Shown here in pieces: positions 20,240 to 27,775 of a stretch of DNA of 44,701 nt. The notes beneath the pieces were generated by a model. The model had not been told where the DNA came from. It was given only the letters and a program-made list of their open reading frames with translations, and did no database searches. The translations under genes were made by a program, and so were the position numbers. How positions within the stretch are numbered: the stretch's first letter is position 1; the number at the start of each line of letters is the position of its first letter. Where the stretch lies: the NCBI RefSeq assembly GCF_002140175.1, contig NZ_NGMO01000001.1:386300-431000 (forward strand), written 5' to 3'. The DNA is from Candidatus Enterococcus wittei (GTDB taxonomy: Bacteria > Bacillota > Bacilli > Lactobacillales > Enterococcaceae).

Positions 20240-20821
20240 TTATGCATCCTCCTCAAGAAACTCAACTGTGCCACTTGATAGTGATGCGACCCGGGCTAAA
20301 GAAACCACTTTTAACCCCATATCTTCTAATAACTGACGTCCATCTTGAAAAGATTTTTCGATCACGATACCAATGCCTTCAACTTGAGCCCCAGCTTGTT
20401 GGCATAATTCGATCAGTCCTTTAGCAGCTTGTCCATTTGCTAAAAAATCATCGATGATCAATACTTTATCCTCCGATGATAAAAATTTACGAGAAATCGA
20501 AATCCTACTTGTCAACTGCTTAGTAAAAGAGTAAACAGATGCTGTTAATAGCTCTTCATCCATCGTCAAACTCTTCGCTTTTCTAGCAAAAATCATTGGT
20601 ACATTCAGTTCTTTAGCTGCAAATAAAGCCGGTGCGATTCCTGAAGCCTCAATGGTTACTACTTTCGTAATCCCATGATCTTTAAAGACTTCCGCAAAGC
20701 GCTGACCAATTTTTTCCATCAATACTGGATCTACTTGGTGGGTGACGAAATTATCTACTTTCAAAACTCCCTCACCTAATACGCGCCCATCTTCTTGAAT
20801 ACGTTCCACTAATTCTCTCAC
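20240..20821 (-). CDS. xpt: Xanthine phosphoribosyltransferase
   Basis: It converts xanthine and PRPP to XMP in the cytosol. The 193-aa protein shows the family start [21 protein letters not shown] and the PRPP loop [17 protein letters not shown] place the start at a GTG (20821) because AAGGAG lies 8 nt before it and the length then fits the 190-194 residue family. A GTG seven codons earlier (20842) would put the ribosome site inside the gene. Confidence 0.93.
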   Translation of the reverse strand: MRELVERIQEDGRVLGEGVLKVDNFVTHQVDPVLMEKIGQRFAEVFKDHGITKVVTIEASGIAPALFAAKELNVPMIFARKAKSLTMDEELLTASVYSFTKQLTSRISISRKFLSSEDKVLIIDDFLANGQAAKGLIELCQQAGAQVEGIGIVIEKSFQDGRQLLEDMGLKVVSLARVASLSSGTVEFLEEDA

Positions 20822-20905
20822 TTTATCTGCTCCTTTTTTCACGATTTATATAAAAACAAGTGATTCAGCTATATATTTGTTGTCTCTTTATTCAAATAAA
20901 GAAAA

Positions 20906-20940
20906 ATCCCTTTTTGCTTGAAGATAAGCAAAAAAGGGAT
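20906..20940 (-). terminator. Riboswitch-controlled terminator of xpt-pbuX
   Basis: ATCCCTTTTTTGCTT pairs with AAGCAAAAAGGGAT across a short loop and is followed by TTTTTC on the minus strand. The competing antiterminator strand (plus 20948-20960) can pair with 13 bases of this stem (20924-20936) with a single G-U. Confidence 0.9.
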
Positions 20941-20952
20941 CCATCCACTTTT

Positions 20953-21021
20953 TTACTTATAGTCCAACATTTACGGTGTTGGCTAGAAACTGTCATCCTT
21001 ATTATGACGATATATAAGTAA
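20953..21021 (-). ncRNA. Guanine-type purine riboswitch aptamer
   Basis: On the minus strand P1 is TTACTTATA / TATAAGTAA, P2 is the hairpin at 20992-21008 and P3 is CCAACACCG...GTTGG at 20964-20982. The conserved core AGTTTCTA between P2 and P3 and GGACTATAAG after P3 are present. The discriminating base in GACTAT is C, which selects guanine/hypoxanthine rather than adenine. Ligand binding would stabilise P1, free the terminator and switch off xpt-pbuX. Confidence 0.95.
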
Positions 21022-21544
21022 TTTCATTCTATTTTAAATAACGATAAAACAGTAACATTAAAGCTAACATTTTGATGCACAGCGCGACTTTCTTCATTCC
21101 ACATAACAATCAAAAAAATTTTTTTACTAGTTGATTATATTTAGCTCGGTAAACAAGCATGAAAATAAAAAAATTCTTTCTTAAGGTGGTTTGAATACCG
21201 CAGTTTGTTTGTAAAGATCAACTCTATCTATCTTCAAACTTTTGCAACGATGTTTTAAATAATGAAAACAGTCTAACACTAGTTTCTGAAACTGACAACA
21301 ATATTTAACATATTTTTTTCTAAAATCTCATCTTATTTTTCAAAAATCCTATAATTTCCAAAGTATACAAATCACTAAATCATTATCGCTTAATATGCCC
21401 CTATCTTCACATAAGGCCTATTTAAAACTACTTCTTAGAAAGATAAGATATATGATACCAAAAAATGCAAAGACCTTTTTTAGTTTCTAGCTCTTGATTT
21501 TTCAAAACTACATATCCATATATCTTTACTTTTATAGAGTAAGT
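21022..21544. other. AT-rich intergenic stretch without a recognisable gene
   Basis: About 520 bp between the riboswitch and the next gene. I see no convincing reading frame, RNA gene or repeat. The xpt promoter should lie in its first 60 bp (a TAGAAT at about 21025-21030 on the minus strand could be a -10, but no good -35 is visible). Confidence 0.5.
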
Positions 21545-22222
21545 TCAGTTGTTTTTTTCGAGCTTTCGATATTTATCCATTTTTCGGCTAAAAAGCTCTC
21601 CACTACTTGGTGGTGTGTATGTGATTGCATTTGCTCCAGCTCTGATCGTATCCAGAATACTATCATCTGATGGACCACCAGTTGCCATAATTGGCAATTC
21701 TGGATAATTCTTGCGAAAATGACGAACGGTTTCTGCAGTATCTTTGCCAGCACTGATATTGATAATCGAAATACCTGCTTCTAACTTCTCATCAATTTCT
21801 GAATATTTAGAGGTGACTGTGCTAATCACCGGAATGTCCACTACTTGACAGACTTCATGAACAGTTTCAACTGGCGTAGGTGCATTCAGTACCACGCCCA
21901 ATGACCCTTGTGCTTCTGCAAAAAGACTCATGTAAGCCGAACGCGTGCCATGTGTCAATCCCCCACCCACGCCTGAAAAGACTGGTATATCAGCTGCTTC
22001 AATAATACTTTTGGTAATTGCTGGATGGGGCGTAAAGGGGTAGACAGCAATTACTGCATTGGCATTGGTATTCCTTATGATTGCAATATCCGTCGTAAAA
22101 ATAATCGAACGAATCAACTTCCCAAAAATCTTGATACCACTGGCTTCCATAATGACTTCTGGGACTTTTACAATATCTTTACGTAACTCTGTCATTATTT
22201 CTGGAACAAATGAATCTGCCAT
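21545..22222 (-). CDS. TIM-barrel protein of unknown function, 225 aa
   Basis: A soluble alpha/beta protein with strand-loop patterns of a phosphate-binding TIM barrel: ANAVIAVYPFTPHP, DIPVFSGVGGG, DIPVISTVTSKY, IINISAGKDTAE and LPIMATGGPSDDS. The last resembles the phosphate-gripping loops of FMN- or ribulose-phosphate-binding barrels. No catalytic residue can be assigned; enterococcal homologues are usually only loosely named. It is last in the minus-strand unit with two wall hydrolases, 21 nt after the glucosaminidase gene. Confidence 0.75.
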   Translation of the reverse strand: MADSFVPEIMTELRKDIVKVPEVIMEASGIKIFGKLIRSIIFTTDIAIIRNTNANAVIAVYPFTPHPAITKSIIEAADIPVFSGVGGGLTHGTRSAYMSLFAEAQGSLGVVLNAPTPVETVHEVCQVVDIPVISTVTSKYSEIDEKLEAGISIINISAGKDTAETVRHFRKNYPELPIMATGGPSDDSILDTIRAGANAITYTPPSSGELFSRKMDKYRKLEKNN

Positions 22223-22243
22223 ACTTCCACTTCCATTTCTAGA

Positions 22244-22858
22244 TTATTGATCATATTGATCGAGTTTATAGGTTTCTATCACGTGGATGATCTTTTGCGC
22301 ATAGGTCGGGTCTGTCGCATAACCAGCATCTTGTAAAGCTTGTGCAGCCTCTCGATAATTACTTGCCGTGATCACATTTGCATACAATGCTGGATTCCAA
22401 TCGACACCTTGAACAAATAAAGCAGTATGGTCGTCCATAGATTGTTCCCAAGAATCGTAGACTCTAAAGTCTCCTTGGATAGTTATCCATTCTTCATTGA
22501 TAAATTCCTTTGTTTCTAGATTGACTTTCGGTTCATTCCCGAAAGCTTTGATCCCAAAAAGATTTTTATATTGACTAGCTAGTGTGCTTTTTCCCCAATC
22601 TGATTCGAGGATTGCTTGACCAATGATGATACTAGGCAATATACCATAACCTTGTTGCAGTTCTTTTGCATGAGGAATAAGGGCAGCAATGAATTCTTCA
22701 TGCGTCCGTGTTTCTTCTTGCTGCACATCGGATGAATACGGTAATGACAAACTTTTCAAAGAAAAAACAAATGCCATTAATATCAAACCACTTCCCAGCA
22801 CTACAGCAAACCAACGACTGTTTCGCCGTTTTTGTTTTTTCCATTTACTTTTAGCCAT
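22244..22858 (-). CDS. Membrane-anchored FlgJ-like N-acetylglucosaminidase
   Basis: Peptidoglycan hydrolase of the glucosaminidase (mannosyl-glycoprotein endo-beta-GlcNAcase-like) family. The N-terminus is strongly basic (KSKWKKQKRRNSR), followed by a membrane helix at about 16-36, so the enzyme domain sits outside the membrane. The domain (about 52-200) has the catalytic Glu85 in QAILESDWGKS and the typical YKNLFGIKA. At 204 aa it is a minimal enzyme without wall-binding repeats. It lies 9 nt after the carboxypeptidase gene, suggesting joint wall remodelling. Confidence 0.9.
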   Translation of the reverse strand: MAKSKWKKQKRRNSRWFAVVLGSGLILMAFVFSLKSLSLPYSSDVQQEETRTHEEFIAALIPHAKELQQGYGILPSIIIGQAILESDWGKSTLASQYKNLFGIKAFGNEPKVNLETKEFINEEWITIQGDFRVYDSWEQSMDDHTALFVQGVDWNPALYANVITASNYREAAQALQDAGYATDPTYAQKIIHVIETYKLDQYDQ

Positions 22859-22867
22859 TTTTTGTTC

Positions 22868-23671
22868 CTACTTTTCTTTTAATTGATCCAGATACTCTTC
22901 TAGAGTCAAGCCGTGTTTCACCATGTACATCGCATTTTCTTTGCCCACGTAACGCAAATGCCAAGGTTCATACGTGATGTTGGTAACATCTTCGCGTCCT
23001 TTCAAATAACGAACAATGAATCCATAATTCGCAGCATTCTCTGCAATCCACTTTGCTCCAGGTTCATTTCCATAACTTGCATCTAAAACAGTAGTTGGAT
23101 AATTGTTATACCAGTTTTGATCGACCACATCAATCGCTAATCCTGTGTGATGTTCGCTATACCCTGGTTCAGTTATCGTTTGTTTTGTAATGTTTGTCGC
23201 TTCTTCTTGTGTCACACCTTGACTTGCCATCACTTGCTGAACATTTTGCGCAAACACTTCTTCTTGGGAAGCGACTGAACGATAAGCTGACACCATCACT
23301 AAGGGAAAGCCAGCCGCTTGGGCAGCTTGAGCAAACTCTTCATACTCGGGTTTAATCCTTTTATCAATCAAGTATCCATTGTCTAACGAAACTAATTGAT
23401 TGGTTTCATCAATTTCTTTCGTTAATTTATGCGTAGGACCGACCAGAACCAAATTCCAATCGTCTACCTGTACATCAGGAAGATCTGACTTTGTTTTTTC
23501 TGAAGAGTTATTCACTGACTCAGCTTTTACCTCACTCATCGTTGTTTTTTTCTGTTGCTTCGTTTGACTTACAGTTTGGTCTTTTGCGTATGAATTGTTT
23601 TCTGTAACCACGAGATAGCCCATGGCAGCCAACATGATGATAACTGCGCTAAAACCTAATAGTTTATTCAA
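22868..23671 (-). CDS. VanY/DacB-type D-alanyl-D-alanine carboxypeptidase
   Basis: Zinc peptidase of the peptidase M15B family, trimming the terminal D-Ala of peptidoglycan stems. It has an N-terminal membrane segment (LLGFSAVIIMLAAMGYLVV), a Ser/Thr/Lys-rich linker, and the catalytic domain with SAYRSVASQ, then SEHHTGLAID (His174 and Asp181) and EPWH (Glu235, His238). I place the start at a TTG (23671) behind AAAGGA, directly after the upstream gene's stop. This gives a clean signal-anchor. The in-frame ATG at 23719 would overlap the upstream gene by 35 bp. It is unlikely to be a resistance gene; no van cluster is present. Confidence 0.88.
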   Translation of the reverse strand: MNKLLGFSAVIIMLAAMGYLVVTENNSYAKDQTVSQTKQQKKTTMSEVKAESVNNSSEKTKSDLPDVQVDDWNLVLVGPTHKLTKEIDETNQLVSLDNGYLIDKRIKPEYEEFAQAAQAAGFPLVMVSAYRSVASQEEVFAQNVQQVMASQGVTQEEATNITKQTITEPGYSEHHTGLAIDVVDQNWYNNYPTTVLDASYGNEPGAKWIAENAANYGFIVRYLKGREDVTNITYEPWHLRYVGKENAMYMVKHGLTLEEYLDQLKEK

Positions 23672-23684
23672 TTTAAAAATCCTT

Positions 23685-24221
23685 TCATTTCCCTTCTCGT
23701 TCCATTGTTTCATGAACATAGGTTTCTTCTAGATTTTCATTTACCCAATCTAAAAGTTCTAGCTTCTCTCCTTCGATTTGGCGCTGAATCTCAGCTGGCA
23801 AACGGAAGTTCAAAATGTCATCATAACCCCATTCATCATATTGAATACTTACTTTTAAGTCAAGGTAACCAGCGGGAGATTGCTCATTTTTTAAAGGGAT
23901 CAACTCCACACTTGCACAACCACTACTTAACCACTTTTGCGCAATTCTCGTTTTGATTTGTTTGTACTCCGCTATCGCCACTGTTCTTTTTTCAGGAAAT
24001 ATAATCGTTTGACGCAAGATCTTTTGTGTCAACATCCATTCATAATCAGTAAATAAGTTCTTTACTTTTTGCATGGCCTCTGATGATAGATTTCGTTCGC
24101 CACGTTTCCAACCTTGCCAATCCTCTTCATTCATCAAGAGATAGTTTTCTAAAAAATTTTGTTCTGTTTCAAATTGTTCAAGTAAAACACTTATGATTAG
24201 ATCTACGTAGACTTGATGCAC
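23685..24221 (-). CDS. Hypothetical protein heading the wall-enzyme unit, 178 aa
   Basis: Starts with GTG at 24221 behind an AGAGGAGGAG site. The product MHQVYVDLIISVLLEQFETEQ... appears soluble, acidic and helical in the first half, with a beta-rich second half (SVELIPLKN...YLDLKVSIQYDEWGYDDILNF). The segment NEEDWQGWKRGERNLSSEAMQKVKNLF looks like a helix-turn-helix of the Cro/C1 kind, so a regulator role is possible but unproven. It is first of four minus-strand genes. Confidence 0.7.
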   Translation of the reverse strand: MHQVYVDLIISVLLEQFETEQNFLENYLLMNEEDWQGWKRGERNLSSEAMQKVKNLFTDYEWMLTQKILRQTIIFPEKRTVAIAEYKQIKTRIAQKWLSSGCASVELIPLKNEQSPAGYLDLKVSIQYDEWGYDDILNFRLPAEIQRQIEGEKLELLDWVNENLEETYVHETMEREGK

Positions 24222-24426
24222 GTTAATCTCCTCCTCTTATTTCATTTTTATTTTACTTAAATTCAACCAAAAAAGCATCCTTTCAAACAAACCTTTCACA
24301 CTTTTTTATTAATTTCTTTTTCAAAGTAAAAAAATAGGAATCTTTGATATAATCGAAGATGAACAAATGATTACTTTCAGTTTCATTATGTTACTATAAA
24401 TATAACACGAGAAGGAGAGATGATGA

Positions 24427-25392
24427 ATGAAAAAGTTTCAATGGGGCATCGTAGGTTTAGGATCCATCGCTCATGAATTTGCAGAAAACTTTTCTCAAGA
24501 AACAAGCGAGCTAGCAGCTGTGGCATCAAGGACACTAGAAAAAGCACAAACTTTTGCAAAACATTACGGCATAAAGAAAGCTTACGGAAATTATACAGAT
24601 ATGCTGCAAGATGAAACAATCGATATTATTTATATTGCTGTACCTAACCGTCAACATATCGCTCATATTTTACAAGCATTAGAAGCAGGCAAACATGTGT
24701 TATGTGAAAAAGCCATCACGATGAATAAAGAGGAACTGGATCAAGCCATCCAATTAGCCGAAAAAAAGGAACTCGTTTTAGCTGAAGCAATGACTATCTT
24801 CAACATGCCTCTCTATCAGCAGCTACGTTCGATCATTGATTCTGGTAAACTTGGGGCTTTAAAAATGATTCAGGCGCCCTTTGGTAGCTATAAAGAACCC
24901 GACCCAACTAATCGTTTTTTCAATCCTGATCTTGCAGGCGGTGCGCTCCTTGACATTGGTACCTATGCCGTTTCATTTGCACGTTTCTTTTTAAGTTCTC
25001 AACCAAAAGTCATCGCTTCCCGAATGATTCCTTTTGAAACAGGTGTTGATGAACAATCGGTGACGATTTTACAAAATAAAGAAAATGAACTTGCTGCTAT
25101 TAGTCTAACTTTTCAAGCAAAAATGCCTAAAGTAGGGATTGTTGCTTTTGAAAATGGGTATTTGACTATCAACGATTATCCACGAGCAGACAAGGCAGAG
25201 ATCTTCTATACTGATGGCACAAAAGAATTTATTGAAAGTGGTAGCACAATGGAAGCGATGAATTATGAAATCGAAAATATGGTCAAAATCATTGAAGGAA
25301 AATTACCGAACCGCTCCTTTTACTTGACCAAAGATGTCATTAGCATTTTAGATGATATGCAAGTCCATTGGAAAAAGCAGGAACTAGCGTAA
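24427..25392 (+). CDS. Gfo/Idh/MocA family oxidoreductase, 321 aa
   Basis: NAD(P)-dependent oxidoreductase of the glucose-fructose oxidoreductase/inositol dehydrogenase family. The Rossmann start is GIVGLGSIAHEF (7-18), followed by YIAVPNRQHIAHILQALEAGKH and the EK motif (CEKAITMN; most family members have EKP). The C-terminal half carries GGALLDIGTYAVSFARFF, typical of the family. Length is usual. It stands alone with AAGGAG upstream and a terminator downstream. The sugar or polyol substrate is not readable. Confidence 0.92.
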   Translation: MKKFQWGIVGLGSIAHEFAENFSQETSELAAVASRTLEKAQTFAKHYGIKKAYGNYTDMLQDETIDIIYIAVPNRQHIAHILQALEAGKHVLCEKAITMNKEELDQAIQLAEKKELVLAEAMTIFNMPLYQQLRSIIDSGKLGALKMIQAPFGSYKEPDPTNRFFNPDLAGGALLDIGTYAVSFARFFLSSQPKVIASRMIPFETGVDEQSVTILQNKENELAAISLTFQAKMPKVGIVAFENGYLTINDYPRADKAEIFYTDGTKEFIESGSTMEAMNYEIENMVKIIEGKLPNRSFYLTKDVISILDDMQVHWKKQELA

Positions 25393-25423
25393 AAAGGCCT
25401 TATTTTAATAGATGGAAATGCCT

Positions 25424-25461
25424 AAAAGCCACCTAACTCTTTAGAGTCAAGTGGCTTTTTT
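25424..25461. terminator. Terminator downstream of the Gfo/Idh/MocA gene
   Basis: AAAAGCCAC (25424-25432) pairs with GTGGCTTTT (25451-25459), with inner ACTC/GAGT pairs, followed by TT. The A-run on the other side lets it work for the convergent FUSC-like gene too. Confidence 0.85.
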
Positions 25462-25509
25462 GATTGATCATTTAGGGTTCAATGTTTCGTACTTATAAAA
25501 AAATGCAAT

Positions 25510-26469
25510 CTACTCATTGCTATTGAGTTGTTGAGAAAATTCAACTTTAAGTTCGATAAAACTTTTAAACGATTGCAAAAATTGAAATAATTCCGCTCGA
25601 TCTTCAAATTCTAAACGAGAGGCGGGCAAAGGCATTTGCCGATAAAGTTCGTATACTTCTTCAATTCGTGTTAAAATTTGACGCCCATCATTTGCTTCAG
25701 CAAACGTCTCAGCGGTATAAATCAGCAAGCCATATATATGATGACTATAAGGAGCCGGATGATGGATCCGTCTAAGATTCTCCTCCATATCTTGGACAAC
25801 ATTGATCTGTGCGCGCCTCATTGAAAAATAGGTTTCAAAATACTGATTTTGATTCAATAAATTGTTTTCTTGATGCCTACGTGCATAGGATTGGCTCTCT
25901 CGGATATAGATCTGTAACTCTTTGCAAAGAGTAAGGTTTCCTGTAGTTTCTCCAGAAAGTAAAAAATCTGCCATGTTCTTCAAGAGCAAACGAAAACGCT
26001 CTTCTATTAACTTTTGGTGTTCTTTCAGCTGCTTCTTTGCATCAGGCATATAGATATTGGAAAGCAAGGCGAAACCTACACCAATCGCCATCAACCATGT
26101 CTCGTTTTGGAGCAACTGCCAACTCATACTTTGCTCACTGAGATAATGAGTGACTAATACAGAATTCACCACTATCCCTTCCGTTAATTTAAAGCGAACA
26201 GCAACAGGAATAAATAACAATAGAAAAAATCCGAAGCCCAGAATCGTGTACCCTAACACATAAAAGCAAATAAAAGCAATCAATGTAGCGACAATAAACG
26301 CAAGGATCCGATAAAAACCTGTTACCAGTGTTGCCTTGCGCGTATTACCAACGCTCAGCAAAGCAATAATACCAGCTGCTGGCCAAAATAAGAGGGACAA
26401 ATACTTTGCTAAAAACATTGAAGCAATCACACTGATCACCGTTTTGATTGTTCTCATACCAATGCGCAT
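25510..26469 (-). CDS. FUSC/ArAE-type (DUF939) membrane protein, 319 aa
   Basis: The N-terminal half (about 1-145) has five or six hydrophobic helices starting IGMRTIKTVISVIASMFLA, as in the aromatic acid exporter/FUSC family. The C-terminal half is a soluble helical domain (KKQLKEHQKLIEERFRLLLKN...), the ArAE_1 C-terminal region. A role in exporting aromatic or other toxic acids is inferred from the family only. It is divergent from a shorter relative starting at 26580, with about 110 bp between. Confidence 0.85.
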   Translation of the reverse strand: MRIGMRTIKTVISVIASMFLAKYLSLLFWPAAGIIALLSVGNTRKATLVTGFYRILAFIVATLIAFICFYVLGYTILGFGFFLLLFIPVAVRFKLTEGIVVNSVLVTHYLSEQSMSWQLLQNETWLMAIGVGFALLSNIYMPDAKKQLKEHQKLIEERFRLLLKNMADFLLSGETTGNLTLCKELQIYIRESQSYARRHQENNLLNQNQYFETYFSMRRAQINVVQDMEENLRRIHHPAPYSHHIYGLLIYTAETFAEANDGRQILTRIEEVYELYRQMPLPASRLEFEDRAELFQFLQSFKSFIELKVEFSQQLNSNE

Positions 26470-26579
26470 TGGTCTCCCCCTTCCTTTTCTTTGAATTATA
26501 CTAAAATCAGCTATGAAAAACTAGCAATCCTATCAAACTTTAGTTATGATATTGGAAAGAACTTGAAGGAGAATCAATT

Positions 26580-27176
26580 ATGAAACTCGGACGCTTTCGT
26601 CTCGGTATGCGAACCTTAAAAAGCGCTTTAGCCGTATTCTTATGTATTTTGTTTTTTCACGTATTTAATCGTGGTATCCCTATGATCGCTGCCTTATCTG
26701 CTGTTTTTTCATTACGTCAGGATTTAACGACTACCGTCTCCTTTGGGCGTTCCCGTATAATTGGAAATACACTTGGTGGTGGATTAGGTATCTTTTACTT
26801 TTTTGTAAAAAATTATTTTCACAATGATTTTTTAGTGGAGCTTTTTTTGTTACCACTCTTAGTGATCATTGTGATCGTTGTTTCCGATGGTATCAATAAT
26901 AATTCTGGTATCATCTCTGCCATCGCTACCTTGCTTTTGATTTCGCTAAGTATACCTCAAGGCGAGTCCTCTTTATATGCGATTCAAAGAGTTCTAGACA
27001 CCTTTATCGGGACTTTTATCGCTATTGGCATAAATTTCTGCTTACGTCCGCCAAAAATCGAAGAAAAAGAGGAACTAGTAGAAGATTTAGAAGTCTTACT
27101 GAAAAAAGAAGAAGGATTACGAAAAAATCTAGCTGAGGTGGAAGCTCAGATTCGCAAACAACACCAACAAAAATAA
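26580..27176 (+). CDS. Short FUSC/ArAE-type membrane protein, 198 aa
   Basis: Related to its divergent neighbour: LGMRTLKSALAVFLC here matches IGMRTIKTVISVIAS there. It has four to five membrane helices up to about residue 155, then a short charged coiled tail (EEKEELVEDLEVLLKKEEG) ending KQHQQK. It lacks the long soluble C-terminal domain of the neighbour, so the two may form a hetero-oligomer. The start has AAGGAG upstream. Confidence 0.85.
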   Translation: MKLGRFRLGMRTLKSALAVFLCILFFHVFNRGIPMIAALSAVFSLRQDLTTTVSFGRSRIIGNTLGGGLGIFYFFVKNYFHNDFLVELFLLPLLVIIVIVVSDGINNNSGIISAIATLLLISLSIPQGESSLYAIQRVLDTFIGTFIAIGINFCLRPPKIEEKEELVEDLEVLLKKEEGLRKNLAEVEAQIRKQHQQK

Positions 27177-27286
27177 CTTTCAGGACTTATTCTGCCACTC
27201 GTCCAGATAAGCAAGTAAGAACCTACCAAAATGAAATTTATTCTTTGTTTGATAACTCAAAAAAATCGAAGAACTCCAAAAATATT

Positions 27287-27677
27287 GGTTCTATAATATC
27301 TAGTGTTGGTGGAAAACAATTTTGTTTTCTACTAACACTATTTTTTTATAAAAAAAGATAGAAAAAGAGATATCCAAATTGATAGAATTAAGTCGACTAA
27401 AACAAACTCTCTCAAGAAAGGATATCTCCATGGACTATCATACTAGAAAATTACTCGGTTTAACAGATGAAAATATCATTTTCCCTACAAATTGGCTTTC
27501 TGAAAAGAAAGAAGGAGGAATTATCCATTTTCGTGACCGTATTTACTTGATCCAGGGCTTGGTTTTCCAAGATCAATCCAAAACAAAAAAGAATCAATCG
27601 AAGCATATTTCTACTTCGATTGATTCTCGATGAAACTCTTTCAATTTGAACTCACCAACACTACTTGTCGAAGAACC
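27287..27677. mobile_element. MITE-like ISL3 family relic, 391 bp
   Basis: The left end GGTTCTATAATATCTAGTGT and the right end (read inward) GGTTCTTCGACAAGTAGTGT both continue TGGTG, giving about 19 matches in 25. These look like ISL3-family terminal repeats (GG-T/C-TCT start). The flanking 8-mers AAAATATT and AAAATCCT share six positions, a possible decayed target duplication. Inside is a 67-codon frame resembling the N-terminus of ISL3 transposases, and a 13-bp perfect palindrome at 27591-27626. It seems to be an internally deleted, non-autonomous derivative. Confidence 0.65.
27430..27633 (+). pseudogene. N-terminal fragment of an ISL3 family transposase
   Basis: 67 codons beginning MDYHTRKLLGLTDENIIFPTNW behind AAAGGA. 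This resembles the first 25-30 residues of one branch of ISL3 transposases (M-x-x-x-TRKLLGLTD). The zinc finger and catalytic domain are missing, and the tail from about residue 45 (QDQSKTKKNQSKH...) is encoded by the palindrome. Whether it is translated is unknown. Confidence 0.55.
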
Positions 27678-27712
27678 AAAATCCTCACTTTTTTTGGGTT
27701 CTTCGACTTTTT
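27667..27712 (+). terminator. Hairpin with T-tract at the right end of the ISL3 relic
   Basis: GTCGAAGAACC (27667-27677) pairs with GGTTCTTCGAC (27697-27707), followed by TTTTT. The left arm is part of the relic's terminal repeat. It could end plus-strand transcripts entering from the relic. Confidence 0.6.
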
Positions 27713-27775
27713 GCTAACCATTTCAGGCTTCTTTTTCAGCCACAATTCTAAATTCAGTTGGTTTATTCAGTCAGT

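Noticed and set aside
22868-23671. Vancomycin-resistance vanY gene
   Set aside because: The motif set is that of general M15B carboxypeptidases and there are no vanR/S/H/A/X genes nearby; it is linked to a glucosaminidase instead.
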